Shown here: piece by piece, positions 20,823 to 30,587 of the stretch | Position numbering within the stretch: the first letter of the stretch is position 1 | Layout of the letters: each line of letters opens with the position of its first letter | Assembly (NCBI RefSeq): GCF_006569185.2 | Contig: NZ_VIGC02000004.1 | Location: forward strand, 186,001 to 250,000 | DNA from: Litorilinea aerophila | Lineage (GTDB): Bacteria > Chloroflexota > Anaerolineae > Caldilineales > Caldilineaceae | Length of the DNA: 64,000 bases | Direction of reading: 5' to 3' | Translations under genes and position numbers: made by a program | The notes under the pieces: model-generated | Database searches by the model: none | Told to the model about the DNA's origin: nothing | What the model saw: only the letters and a program-made list of their open reading frames with translations

Positions 20823-22439
20823 TCAACGGGTGCTATCCTGGCGCACCAGTTGCTCGAAGAGGGTCCGGCGCATGACCTGGGCGGCCAGGCCCGGGGCCAG
20901 CCGACCCACGAGGGCGAAGAGTCGGTTGGATCGGCCGGGGATCAGGCGGCGCCGGCGGCGCTGCACAGCCCGGTAGATGGCGTCGGCCACCTCTTCCGGC
21001 GGCATACGTCGGTGTTCCCGGCGATTGTCCGGGCTGTAGCGACGGGCATGGGCGGTCCGCGTCGGTCCGGGAAAGACCGTCAGCGTATGGCCGTGGCTTT
21101 GGGCCAGGGCCATGGACAGGCCGCGCATGTAGGCTGCCAGCCCATCCTTGGTGGCGGCATAGACGGCGGCCCCAGGATAGCCCACAAAATGGGACAGGGA
21201 TGAAAGGGCCACCACGCTGCAGCCGTGGGTCAGCCGCCCTCTACGCAGGAGGCCCGCAGTGAGGAGCAGTGGCGCAGCCAGGTTGACGGCGAGCACCTGT
21301 TCCTGGGCAGTCAGATCCGATGTCACAAAAGGGCCCACCGCGTTGATGCCGGCGTTGTGGATGAGGGCATCGATGGGCGGCCGTCCGGCCAGGGTCTCCA
21401 GCAGTTGTTCCACATCGCGGGGGTCGGCCAGATCGGCCAGGGCAAAGCGGGCGTCTACGCCGGCATTGATCAGCTCGGCCTGGGCGTACATGGCCCGCTC
21501 CCGGTCCACGTCGATGCCCGTCACCCGGTAGCCGGCCCTGCCGAAGCGGTGGGCCAGGGCACGGCCGATGCCGTCGGCCGCGCCGGTGATGACACAGTGG
21601 CGCACCTGCTCTTTCAGAGGTTGCTCTTTCGGAGGCTGGGGGGCCGGAAGGACGATTTGCTGGCGGCGTCGATGCATCCGCCCCAGGAGGCCATCCGCCA
21701 GCTCGGGCAGGTGATGGCCGGCCCAGAAGGCCAGCCGGTTGCCAGGGCCGATGACCGCCTGGGGGACTCTGCCCTCCATCTGGCGGATGACGGCCTGGGC
21801 GACGGCTTCGGGCGTGGGGAAACGGGGCCAGGGCAGCGACTGGAGGTCGGCGCCGCTCTTGGCGTGCATGCCGGTGCGGATGGCGCCGGGGTGAATGATC
21901 TGGGCCTGCACGTTGGGATGACAGGCGGCCAGCTCGATCTGGAGGTTGCGCACGAAGCCGGCCAGGGCGGCTTTGGTGGCGGCGTAGACGGCGTAGTGGG
22001 GGGCAGGCAAGGCGGCCACCACCGAGCCGATGAAGGTGAAGAGGCCATCGGCGGCCTGGACCCAGGGGAAGAGGCCGTGGGTCAGGTGGATGGGGGCCAG
22101 GAGGTTGACCGCCAGCACTTCGCGGATGGAATTGGGCGGCTGTTCGGCGATGGAGCCCACCCATCCCACGGCGGCGTTATGGATGATCTGATCCAGCGCC
22201 TGGATGTTGTTTTCGTGTAGCCATGCGTAGAGGCGCGCATATTGGCCGCTGTCGGCCAGATCTACCTGGCAGTAAGTGTCCGGCTGAAACAGGGGGCCGG
22301 ATAGCTCTGCCAGGGGGCGGCGGCCCACCAAGACCAGGCGGGCGCCCTGGGCATGGTAGTGCCGGGCCAGGGCCAGCCCCAGTCCGTCGGTGGCGCCGGT
22401 GATCAGAACCGTGGGCGGTGGCGTGGTGGTTGAGCTCAT
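20823..22439 (-). CDS. Tandem short-chain dehydrogenase/reductase fusion (two SDR domains)
   Basis: The 538-residue start at 22439 (MSSTTTPPPTVLITG) is chosen because upstream sequence is a REP-type repeat. Domain 1 (~8-250) has TGATDGLGLA, Ser in FIGSVV and YAATK. Domain 2 (~285-520) has TGAADGIGRA, Ser in VALSSLS and YAATK. Both Rossmann cofactor motifs and both Ser-Tyr-Lys catalytic sets look intact, so both halves may be active. A basic patch (MHRRRQQ) links them and a similar one (RRRRRLIPG) lies near the end. The two halves share the same tail layout, as expected from an internal duplication. Substrate unknown; lipids or ketones are usual for this SDR type. Confidence 0.9.
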   Translation of the reverse strand: MSSTTTPPPTVLITGATDGLGLALARHYHAQGARLVLVGRRPLAELSGPLFQPDTYCQVDLADSGQYARLYAWLHENNIQALDQIIHNAAVGWVGSIAEQPPNSIREVLAVNLLAPIHLTHGLFPWVQAADGLFTFIGSVVAALPAPHYAVYAATKAALAGFVRNLQIELAACHPNVQAQIIHPGAIRTGMHAKSGADLQSLPWPRFPTPEAVAQAVIRQMEGRVPQAVIGPGNRLAFWAGHHLPELADGLLGRMHRRRQQIVLPAPQPPKEQPLKEQVRHCVITGAADGIGRALAHRFGRAGYRVTGIDVDRERAMYAQAELINAGVDARFALADLADPRDVEQLLETLAGRPPIDALIHNAGINAVGPFVTSDLTAQEQVLAVNLAAPLLLTAGLLRRGRLTHGCSVVALSSLSHFVGYPGAAVYAATKDGLAAYMRGLSMALAQSHGHTLTVFPGPTRTAHARRYSPDNRREHRRMPPEEVADAIYRAVQRRRRRLIPGRSNRLFALVGRLAPGLAAQVMRRTLFEQLVRQDSTR

Positions 22440-22460
22440 CCAGAAGGGCAGCGCTTTGCT

Positions 22461-22486
22461 GCAGGGACAGGCCCCCGTGCCTGCCC
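22461..22486 (+). repeat. GC-rich REP-like palindrome, copy 4 (diverged)
   Basis: CAGGC-CCCCGT-GCCTG with flanking GGG/CCC shares loop and spacing with the copies at 14348, 30491 and 56915. It occupies the 55-bp gap between two minus-strand genes. Confidence 0.65.
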
Positions 22487-22494
22487 GATGGGGA

Positions 22495-23721
22495 TCAACG
22501 CAGGTATTGGGAATAGGGCCATACTTTCCATTTCTCCACTTCTTCACCGTTCAGATACACCCGGGTGCTGGTCCAGTTCTGGACGTAGTCCCACAGGCGC
22601 CAGAAACGACGCATCTCGCTTTTGGTGAAGACAACGCGATAGACCAGGCGTCGGTTTTCGTCCAAAATCTGGGTAAAGCCGGGCAGCCGCTGGCTCTGAC
22701 TCAACACGTGGTGGAAATACTCCGAACGGCTGTGGCCAAACTCCAGGATCAGCTGCCAGCGATCACCGGACCGCTGCGCTTTTTCTTCCTGGTTTTCAGG
22801 TGGCACTGGATTGGCTTTTGCCTCCTCCGCCGGCGCAATTTCCACATCGACCAGCCCGAATTGCTCCCGCAGGAGGGGCTCCAGCACCGGCTGGAGATCC
22901 GGCTGGGGCAGGGCCAGGCGCAGGGCCCGATGGACCGAGCGCCAGGGCCGGGGCGCCAGCGCATCCGCCGACAGCTGACTCAAGGCGTACTGGAGGGGAT
23001 CCTGGCCCAGGGTGCTGGCCAGGGAATTCAGCCGAAACGTGAGCAGCTCCGGGGCCAGGTGGGCGTTGGGCAGCTCCCAGATGGCTGCCACCGCGGCCAG
23101 GGCCTCCACCCCCAGGCCCTCCCCCATCAGCGCCTGATGACCCAGGGCCAGTCCCCACAGGGAGCCGGGGAGGGTTCCCTGAGCCAGCCACCGGGCCAGG
23201 CCGGCGCCATCCTGACGCAGCCAGAAGCTGAGGAGCAGTACCCGGGCCAGCTCCTCGTGGCCGGTCCAGGCCGGGCTGGCAGCCAGGTGGAGCAGGGCCT
23301 GGTGCGCCTCCTGCTGGAAAGGCTCCCCCTCGAACAGGCGGACTTCCAGGTGCGCCAGGTAGAGTCGCCGGAATGCAGCCGGTGCGGGCGCCGTGGGGTC
23401 GGCCAGCCAGCGGAGGAAAAGTTCCCGCTGACGTGGGGTGAGTCCGCCGTAGCCCACCTGGGCCGGCGGCTCTGGCACAGTCTCCCCGGGCGGGACCGCT
23501 TCCACAGCCAGGTTGAGATCCACCAGCGCGTAGTCCTCTTCCGCGGGGGGGGCATCCACGGTGCTACCCGCGCCCCGAGCCCGGACGGGCCAGGTGCCCT
23601 GGGCGAGGGCGGCACGCCACACCTGGCCCGCCGGCTGATCCCGCCCGGCTACCCGAATCAGTCTGGGAAGCTCCTTCAGTCGCTCCTTTTTCTGCTTGGT
23701 GGAAAGCAAGGGATTATCCAT
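22495..23721 (-). CDS. TerB-N-like domain protein
   Basis: A 408-residue soluble protein beginning MDNPLLSTKQKKERL; a longer upstream frame lacks plausible coding character. Residues ~95-150 (YGGLTPRQRELFLRWLADP ... YLAHLEVRLFEG) resemble the TerB N-terminal domain found with tellurite-resistance-type proteins. The middle is helical and Leu-rich. The C-terminal ~60 residues are aromatic and basic. No TerC, TerD or other Ter genes are in the window, so the stress role seen elsewhere for this domain cannot be confirmed. No strong ribosome-binding site precedes the chosen start. Confidence 0.75.
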   Translation of the reverse strand: MDNPLLSTKQKKERLKELPRLIRVAGRDQPAGQVWRAALAQGTWPVRARGAGSTVDAPPAEEDYALVDLNLAVEAVPPGETVPEPPAQVGYGGLTPRQRELFLRWLADPTAPAPAAFRRLYLAHLEVRLFEGEPFQQEAHQALLHLAASPAWTGHEELARVLLLSFWLRQDGAGLARWLAQGTLPGSLWGLALGHQALMGEGLGVEALAAVAAIWELPNAHLAPELLTFRLNSLASTLGQDPLQYALSQLSADALAPRPWRSVHRALRLALPQPDLQPVLEPLLREQFGLVDVEIAPAEEAKANPVPPENQEEKAQRSGDRWQLILEFGHSRSEYFHHVLSQSQRLPGFTQILDENRRLVYRVVFTKSEMRRFWRLWDYVQNWTSTRVYLNGEEVEKWKVWPYSQYLR

Positions 23722-23962
23722 ATCTGACCAGGATTTGTCGAAACGGGAGTGGTCTACCCACCCCGCCGCGGATTCAGCCTTCGTCCCCGGGAATGATACA
23801 ATCTTCGCCGGATCTGACCAAGCCGGCCTTGAAAGGTGGGCGCGTTCCGGACGTCCCGGGTATGTCGGGGCAAGGTGTTGTGGTGGTTTGCAGCCGCCGA
23901 TACGCCTGGGGCCGCCCATGCACCAAGGCACGAATCAAGGCATGAAAGAGGGGAGCGAGTTC

Positions 23963-24631
23963 ATGTGGAAAGTTGACCTGCACGCCCATACCATCTACAG
24001 CAAAGATTGCCTCACCCGGCCGGAAGCCCTGATTGCCCGGGCCCGGGCCGTGGGGCTGGATAAGATCGCGGTCACCGAGCACAACAACCTGGCCGGCGCG
24101 CTGGCTGCCAGGGCCCTCGCCCCCGATCTGGTCATCGTCGGCGAGGAGATCAAGACGACCCACGGCGAGGTGATCGCCTACTTCGTGCAGGAGGAGGTGC
24201 CGGCCGGCCTTTCACCCGCGGAAACCCTGGCCCGGCTCCGGGAGCAGGGCGCGGTCATCAGCATCCCCCATCCCCTGGACTCGGTGCGGGGCTCGGCCAT
24301 GGGGCTGGACAACGTGCTGGCCATCATTGACCAGGTGGATGCCCTGGAGGTGCTGAATGCCCGCTGTGTCCGGCCGGCGGATAACGACGCGGCCGCTCGC
24401 CTGGCCGCGGAGCACGGCAAGCTGGTGACCGCAGGCAGCGACGCCCACACCCTCTTCGAGGTCGGACGCTGCCACCTGGAGATGCCGCCTTTCGAAGACA
24501 ATGCCGCCAGCTTTCTGGCTGCCCTGGCCCAGGCCCGGCCCGCGGGGCGGGTCAGTCCCTTCTGGCCCCATCTGGCCAGCACCTACGCCAAGTGGCGCAA
24601 GCGGATCTTCCCGGTCACCCTGCCCGGTTAG
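23963..24631 (+). CDS. PHP-domain metal-dependent phosphoesterase
   Basis: A 222-residue protein; ATG at 23963 follows GGGGAG at 8 nt. Metal-ligand motifs appear in order: DLHAHT, TEHNN, GEEI, IPHPLDSVRG and SDAHT. They match stand-alone PHP phosphoesterases, which use two or three metals to hydrolyse phosphodiesters or nucleotide phosphates. The length fits a single PHP domain with no polymerase part. It is transcribed away from the TerB-N-like gene. Confidence 0.92.
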   Translation: MWKVDLHAHTIYSKDCLTRPEALIARARAVGLDKIAVTEHNNLAGALAARALAPDLVIVGEEIKTTHGEVIAYFVQEEVPAGLSPAETLARLREQGAVISIPHPLDSVRGSAMGLDNVLAIIDQVDALEVLNARCVRPADNDAAARLAAEHGKLVTAGSDAHTLFEVGRCHLEMPPFEDNAASFLAALAQARPAGRVSPFWPHLASTYAKWRKRIFPVTLPG

Positions 24632-24657
24632 CGAGTAAGGCGAATGGCGCGGGGCGA

Positions 24658-24706
24658 GCATCCTCAGAGGCGGCGCTGTTTTGCCCGGGTTGGCATCTGA
24701 GGATGC
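24658..24706 (+). repeat. Palindromic element with 11-bp terminal inverted repeats, copy A
   Basis: GCATCCTCAGA (24658-24668) and TCTGAGGATGC (24696-24706) are perfect inverted repeats around a GC-rich core. Related copies occur in tandem at 61241-61360. Confidence 0.7.
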
Positions 24707-24744
24707 CGACTCCGCGTCGAAATCGTGAATTGTTGAATTGCGCC

Positions 24745-25944
24745 CTACTCGCTGCTCTCGAAATATTCCTTCAGCCGCTGGAGCCCTTCCCGGATATCGT
24801 CCACGTCGATGCCCGAGTAGGCCAGGCGGATGTAGGCGTGCTTCTCGCCAGGGAGGGGGCGACCAAAGTGCTTGCGGGTGCAGAAGGAGACATTGGTCCG
24901 CACCAGGGCTTCATCCATCAGCTGGTTGACGTCGCTCATCCCCTTGCGCTCCAGGATCTTGGTCACATTCGGGAAGAGGTAGAAGGTGCTTTCCGGCGCC
25001 TGGATGGAGATGCCGTCGATGGCGTTGAGGCCGGCCACCGCCGCGTCCCGCCGTTCCCGCAGGATCTGGAGGATCTGGTCGGGGCCGCTGGTGTCGCCGG
25101 GGATGGCCTCCACCATGGCCCGCTGGATGAAATGGGTGGTGCAGGACTCGGCGTTGGTGTTCAGCTTGTTGATGACGTCGATCACCTCCTTGGGGCCGAT
25201 GGCCGCGCCCAGCCGCCAGCCGGTCATGGCGAAGCGTTTGGAGCAGGTGTAGAGGATGACGGTGCGCTCTTGCATGCCGGGCAGGTTGACGATGGAAAGG
25301 GGCTCGCCGCTGTAGCGCATCTCGTAGTAGGCGTCGTCGCTCAGCACCCAGAGGTCATGTTTCAGGGCCAGCTCGGCCAGCTCCTCCATCTCCTGCCGGG
25401 TGGACTGCGCGCCGGTGGGGTTCTGGTAGTTGTTGTAGATCAAGGCCTTGGTGCGGGGGGTGATGGACCGCCGGATGGCGTCTATGTCCAGCTCGAAGCC
25501 GCCATCCTTCTCCACGTAGCCGTAGGGAACGGCCACGCCGCCCTGGTATTCGATCTGGGATTCGTAGATGGGGTAGCCCGGGTTGGGGTAGAGGACTTCG
25601 TCGCCCGGATCCATCACCGCGGCGATGAATTTGCCGATGACCGGCTTGCCCCCGGGCTGCACCGAGACGTTCTCCGCGCTGTAGGTGACGCCCCGCTTGC
25701 GGCCCACGTCGTCGGCGATGACGGCCCGCAACTCTGGGATGCCAGCAGCAGGGCAGTAGCCGGTGTAGCCGTCCCGGATGGCCTTGTATGCGGCTTCCAC
25801 GATGTTGGCCGGGGTGGGGATGTTGATGTCCCCCAGGTGGAAGGGATAGACCTTGTGGCCTTTGGCAGCCCAGGCCGCGGCCGCACCGGAGACGGCGAAG
25901 GCAGTCTCGGTGCCCAGTTTTTCCAGTTGTCTGGCTAAGCGCAT
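24745..25944 (-). CDS. Class I/II pyridoxal-phosphate aminotransferase
   Basis: A 399-residue aspartate-aminotransferase-fold enzyme. Lys236 (YTCSKRFAMTGWRLG) is the PLP Schiff-base lysine. NPTGA binds the cofactor ring, and the carboxylate-binding Arg is in YIRLAYSG. GAGGAAG precedes ATG. The enzyme swaps amino groups between an amino acid and a 2-oxo acid; the exact pair cannot be read. It follows the sugar-acid dehydratase gene by 81 bp on the same strand, so it may use a keto acid from that reaction. Confidence 0.93.
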   Translation of the reverse strand: MRLARQLEKLGTETAFAVSGAAAAWAAKGHKVYPFHLGDINIPTPANIVEAAYKAIRDGYTGYCPAAGIPELRAVIADDVGRKRGVTYSAENVSVQPGGKPVIGKFIAAVMDPGDEVLYPNPGYPIYESQIEYQGGVAVPYGYVEKDGGFELDIDAIRRSITPRTKALIYNNYQNPTGAQSTRQEMEELAELALKHDLWVLSDDAYYEMRYSGEPLSIVNLPGMQERTVILYTCSKRFAMTGWRLGAAIGPKEVIDVINKLNTNAESCTTHFIQRAMVEAIPGDTSGPDQILQILRERRDAAVAGLNAIDGISIQAPESTFYLFPNVTKILERKGMSDVNQLMDEALVRTNVSFCTRKHFGRPLPGEKHAYIRLAYSGIDVDDIREGLQRLKEYFESSE

Positions 25945-26025
25945 GGTTCTTCCTCTTGTTGTGGTTGAGGGTTCTTTTTGTCTTCTGGTTTTTTCACTGT
26001 GGCGCTGGACGACTCTTCAGAAGAA

Positions 26026-27165
26026 TCATTGATCTACCACGGAGCCGTCCACGTGGAGGCGGGTTTTGACCTCGCGTGGCCGGTAGGGGTACTTCTCAGC
26101 GGCATCCTCGGCCAGCTCGATGCCGATGCCCGGTACGTCGGGCACAATGAGAAAGCCGTTCTCCAGCTTCAGCGCGCTCTTGACGATTTCGCTTTTGGGC
26201 GGCTCGTTCTCGCCGATGGGGTATTCCTGCAGGGCGAAGTTGGGGATGCAGGCGGCCAGTTGGACACAGGCGGCCGTGCTGACCGGGCTCAGGGGGTTGT
26301 GGGGGACCACGCCCACGTGGTGGGCTTCGGCCAGGGCAGCGATTTTCTTACAGTGGGTCAGTCCGCCGGCCATGCAGACATCCGGCCGCACATACTGGAC
26401 TGCCCCCCGCTTGAGCAGGGCCTCGAACTCGTAGATGGTGTGGAGCCGTTCGCCGGTGGCAATGGGAATGTGGATCTTCTCGGCCACCAGGGCCATGGCA
26501 TCGAAGCTGTCGGGCAGGATGGGATCCTCGTAGAAAAAGGGTTGGTAGGGCTCGATGCCCCGGGCCAGGACGATGGCCTCGGCGGGCGTCAGGCGCCGGT
26601 GGATCTCGATGCAGAGGTCCACATCCTTGCCCACCGCCTCCCGGTAGCGCCCCACAGTCTCGATGGCGTCCTGCATCTTATCCACGTGGGTCTTGAAATA
26701 GGGAACATCGCGGGATTCGTCCAGGAAGGGGGTGAGGTGGCCAACCGCGGTGAAGCCCAGGGCCTTGGCCTGTTTACAGCCTTCGATGAGTTTCTCCTTG
26801 GTATCGCCGAAGACGTGGTAGTAGACCCGCACCTTGTCCCGGGTTTTGCCGCCTAGGAGCTGGTAGCAGGGGACGCCGAAATACTTGCCGGCGATGTCCC
26901 AGAGGGCAATGTCGATGGCGCTCAGCGCGCCCATGATGGCCGCGCCCCGGAAATGGCTCCACCGGTAGAGGTACTGCCAGTGGTGTTCGATGCGCAGGGG
27001 ATCCTGGCCGATGAGGTAGCGCTTGAAGGTTTCCACCGCGGCGGCGGACGCTTCCAGATAGCCCCATGCGCCGGACTCGCCCAGGCCGGTGATGCCTTCG
27101 TCGGTGTGCACCTGGACGAAGAGGTAGCGATCCACAAAGATGGTTTCGATCTGGGTGATCTTCAT
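26026..27165 (-). CDS. Enolase-superfamily sugar-acid dehydratase (mandelate-racemase type, DgoD-like)
   Basis: A 379-residue protein. The capping domain (MKITQIETIFVD ... GITGLGESG) is followed by the barrel. Metal ligands are Asp183, Glu213 (YEDP) and Glu239 (TGER). General acid/base candidates are His189 and His289 (VPHNPLSPV). This layout is typical of D-galactonate or related sugar-acid dehydratases, which make 2-keto-3-deoxy acids. A mannonate dehydratase gene lies at 51660, so the organism probably uses several sugar acids. The HEPN gene ends only 12 bp upstream on the same strand. Confidence 0.9.
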   Translation of the reverse strand: MKITQIETIFVDRYLFVQVHTDEGITGLGESGAWGYLEASAAAVETFKRYLIGQDPLRIEHHWQYLYRWSHFRGAAIMGALSAIDIALWDIAGKYFGVPCYQLLGGKTRDKVRVYYHVFGDTKEKLIEGCKQAKALGFTAVGHLTPFLDESRDVPYFKTHVDKMQDAIETVGRYREAVGKDVDLCIEIHRRLTPAEAIVLARGIEPYQPFFYEDPILPDSFDAMALVAEKIHIPIATGERLHTIYEFEALLKRGAVQYVRPDVCMAGGLTHCKKIAALAEAHHVGVVPHNPLSPVSTAACVQLAACIPNFALQEYPIGENEPPKSEIVKSALKLENGFLIVPDVPGIGIELAEDAAEKYPYRPREVKTRLHVDGSVVDQ

Positions 27166-27177
27166 CTCCCGGTTCCT

Positions 27178-27961
<784 letters not shown>

Positions 27962-27976
27962 TTACCATCGGATTTC

Positions 27977-28045
27977 CTATCTTCCAGCCCGCAAATCGGC
28001 CTGCGGAAAACGAATGAGCACAATATCGCCGGCCTTCATGATCAT
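27977..28045 (-). pseudogene. Truncated MazF/PemK-like toxin remnant
   Basis: Minus strand, 22 codons: an ATG start, then KAGDIVLIRFPQADLRAGR, then TAG. This is the conserved beginning of MazF/PemK-type toxins, which usually run to 110-120 residues. Nothing resembling the rest follows. GGAGG lies upstream near the end of another small frame that could be an antitoxin relic. Located directly upstream of the HEPN/MNT pair. Confidence 0.6.
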
Positions 28046-28134
28046 GTTTTCATTGCCTTTGCCTCCAAGAGCTGACCAGTAGACCGAAGTCCATCAAGTT
28101 TATTCTACCATCGCCGTTTTCCCGCGTCGAATCA

Positions 28135-28163
28135 TTGACAGATGGCGGCTTTTACAGTACGGT
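28135..28163 (+). promoter_or_regulatory. Candidate promoter of the MATE exporter gene
   Basis: -35 TTGACA (28135-28140), 17-nt spacer, weak -10 TACGGT (28158-28163). It lies about 75 nt before the start codon. Confidence 0.5.
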
Positions 28164-28235
28164 TTTCTCTGTACGTTACTTCGATATTCGAACCAAACCG
28201 GCGCTCCCATGGGAGCCCCAGGAAAGGAAGCAATC

Positions 28236-29615
28236 ATGAAAGGTGGGCGTCAGGCAGCCCTGGTCCACGGCCCGGTGGGCAAAACCTTGATCGATCTGAC
28301 CATCCCCATGATCTTCGGTATCGTGGGCATGGTGGCCTTCAACCTGGTGGATACCTTCTTTGTGGGGCAGTTGGGCACCCGGGAACTGGCCGCCATGAGC
28401 TTCACCTTCCCCGTGGTGATGGTCATCTCCAGCGTCGCCTTCGGCATCGGCATCGGCGGCAGCGCCGTCATCTCCAGGGCCATCGGCGAAGGCAACCAGG
28501 ATCGGGTCCGCCGCCTCACCACCGACCTGCTGGCCCTGGCCCTGACGGTGGTGATCCTGTTTGTGCTCCTGGGCCTGTTGACCATCGAGCCTGTCTTCCG
28601 CCTGTTGGGCGCCACTCCGGATCTGATTCCCCTCATCCGGGAATACATGACCATCTGGTACCTGGCCATGGTCTTCCTGGTGGTGCCCATGGTGGGCAAC
28701 AACGCCATCCGGGCCACGGGGGACACCCGTACGCCCAGCTTCGTCATGCTGGTGGCCGTGCTGGTCAACGTGGTGCTGGACCCGTTGCTCATCTTCGGCA
28801 TCGGCCCCTTCCCCCGGCTGGAGCTGGCCGGGGCCGCGCTGGCCACGGTGATCTCCCGGGCGGTGACCTTTGCCGTGGCCGTCTGGGTCCTTTACTTCCG
28901 GGATCGCATGGTGACCTTCGTCTGGCCAGGGGTGCGGCCGATCCTGGCCTCCTGGCGGCGGATCCTCTACATCGGCCTGCCCGCGGCCGCCACCAACATG
29001 ATCGTGCCGGTCAGCGTGGGGGTGGTGACCCGCCTGATCGCCACCTACGGCGCGCCCGCCGTGGCCGCCTTTGGGGTGGCCTCTCGCATCGACATGTTCG
29101 CCCTCACGGTGCTGATGGCCCTCTCCACTGTCCTGGGGCCATTCATCGGCCAGAACTGGGGCGCCGGCCGTCACGACCGGGTGCAGGCCGCCATCCGCTA
29201 CAGCGAACAGTTTTCCCTGGCCTGGGGCCTGCTCATGTTCCTGCTCCTGGGGATCCTGGCCCGCCCCCTGGCGGAGCTCTTCAACCGGGATCCCGCGGTG
29301 GTGGAGACGGTGGTGCTGTACCTGCGGGTGCTGCCTATCAGCTATGGCTTTCAGGGCATCCTGCGCATGTGTAACTTCTCCCTCAACGTCCTGGAGAAGC
29401 CCCTGTACGCCACCGCGTTGACCGTCCTGCAGATGTTCGTGCTCTACGTGCCCCTGGCCTACCTGGGCTCGGCCCTCTGGGGCTTGATCGGCATATTCGC
29501 TGCAGCCGTGGCGGCCCATGTCATCGCTGGGGGCGCAGCCCACTTCGTGTTGCGTCAGGTGTTGGCTGCGGGTGCCCGGGCTCGCCTGGCCCAGGCCAAG
29601 GCCGGGGTGGCGTAG
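28236..29615 (+). CDS. MATE-family multidrug/metabolite exporter
   Basis: A 459-residue polytopic protein with about twelve hydrophobic segments; ATG at 28236 follows AAGGAAG. Two homologous halves start at PMIFGIVGMVAFNLVDTFFVGQLG and IGLPAAATNMIVPVSVGVVTRL, as in NorM/DinF-type Na+ or H+ antiporters. VGNNAIRATGDTRTP is a family signature. It exports drugs or metabolites; substrate unknown. The metallophosphoesterase gene starts 6 nt after its stop. Confidence 0.94.
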   Translation: MKGGRQAALVHGPVGKTLIDLTIPMIFGIVGMVAFNLVDTFFVGQLGTRELAAMSFTFPVVMVISSVAFGIGIGGSAVISRAIGEGNQDRVRRLTTDLLALALTVVILFVLLGLLTIEPVFRLLGATPDLIPLIREYMTIWYLAMVFLVVPMVGNNAIRATGDTRTPSFVMLVAVLVNVVLDPLLIFGIGPFPRLELAGAALATVISRAVTFAVAVWVLYFRDRMVTFVWPGVRPILASWRRILYIGLPAAATNMIVPVSVGVVTRLIATYGAPAVAAFGVASRIDMFALTVLMALSTVLGPFIGQNWGAGRHDRVQAAIRYSEQFSLAWGLLMFLLLGILARPLAELFNRDPAVVETVVLYLRVLPISYGFQGILRMCNFSLNVLEKPLYATALTVLQMFVLYVPLAYLGSALWGLIGIFAAAVAAHVIAGGAAHFVLRQVLAAGARARLAQAKAGVA

Positions 29616-29621
29616 CCAGCT

Positions 29622-30473
29622 ATGCGCATCGCGATCCTGGCAGACATTCACGGCAATCTTCCCGCCCTGGCCGCGGTCCACGCCGACCTGCAGCGCCAGG
29701 CGCCGGACGCGGTCTACCTGGCCGGCGACCAGATCAACCGCTGCCCGTGGAACAACGAGGTGATGGATCTGATGCGGGATGAGGGCTGGCCGGCCATCGC
29801 CGGCAACCATGAGTGGGTGGTGGCCCGGTTGGGCACGCCTGAGAATCGCCCGCCCTTCACCAACCGGGCCCGCTTTCCGGACCTGTGGTGGACCCGGGAA
29901 CATCTGACCGCGGCGCATCTGGCCACCATACGCACTCTGCCGGCCAGCCGGTTGCTGGCTTTCCCTGGCACCACGCCCATTCGCCTCATCCATGGCCTGC
30001 CGGACAATCCCTTCGTGGGCATCCTGCCCGAGACTCCCGAGCCAGAGGTGGCCGCCGCGCTGGCGGGGGTGGCCGAACCGGTGGTGGTCTGCGGCCACAC
30101 CCATCGGCCCATGGCCCGGCGTTGTGGCCGCTGGTACGTGGTTAATGGCGGGTCCGTGGGCATGCCCTACAACGGCGATCCCCGAGCCCAGTACCTCCTG
30201 TTGGACTGGACGCAGGGCCAGTGGCATCCCACCTTCCGCCAGGTAGCCTATCCCCTGTCGGCTGTCACCGAAGGCTTCGCCCGCTATCGCCTGGAAGAGG
30301 CCTGGGGCGCCCTGGCTCGCCTGTATCTGCGCACCATCCTGACCGGCCAGCCCTGGGCCAGCGACTTCGGCCAGTGGATGAAGGAGCAGCCCGAGCAGCT
30401 CCAGCAGGACCTGGACCGGGCTGTGGCCCTCTACCTGGCGCGCCACGGCCCGGATCGTTGGGCGTTTGGCTGA
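29622..30473 (+). CDS. Calcineurin-like metallophosphoesterase (YfcE-like)
   Basis: A 283-residue cytoplasmic enzyme with metal ligands in DIHGN, GDQINR, GNHEW and CGHTHRPM. These define a binuclear-metal phosphodiesterase of the YfcE/MJ0936 type. The C-terminal ~90 residues after the core are longer than in the smallest members. Six nt after the MATE gene, so the two are co-transcribed. Confidence 0.92.
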   Translation: MRIAILADIHGNLPALAAVHADLQRQAPDAVYLAGDQINRCPWNNEVMDLMRDEGWPAIAGNHEWVVARLGTPENRPPFTNRARFPDLWWTREHLTAAHLATIRTLPASRLLAFPGTTPIRLIHGLPDNPFVGILPETPEPEVAAALAGVAEPVVVCGHTHRPMARRCGRWYVVNGGSVGMPYNGDPRAQYLLLDWTQGQWHPTFRQVAYPLSAVTEGFARYRLEEAWGALARLYLRTILTGQPWASDFGQWMKEQPEQLQQDLDRAVALYLARHGPDRWAFG

Positions 30474-30490
30474 AAAGCGCGAAATTTGCC

Positions 30491-30516
30491 GCAGGGGCGG
30501 GCCTCCGTGCCCGCCC
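30491..30516 (+). repeat. GC-rich REP-like palindrome, copy 2
   Basis: GGGCGGGC-CTCCGT-GCCCGCCC hairpin 17 nt after the phosphoesterase stop. A second GC hairpin follows to about 30548, as in copy 1. Could also end transcription. Confidence 0.78.
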
Positions 30517-30587
30517 AGCGCCGCCCCGTCCCGGCGGGTGAAGGGGCGGAGAACCCCGAAGGACAGAGAAACGCAGAGGAGATGAGG

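Noticed and set aside
28176-30446. 756-codon minus-strand open frame opposite the MATE and phosphoesterase genes
   Set aside because: It spans two well-supported plus-strand genes and the gap between them, is His/Gly/Asp-rich and lacks motifs.
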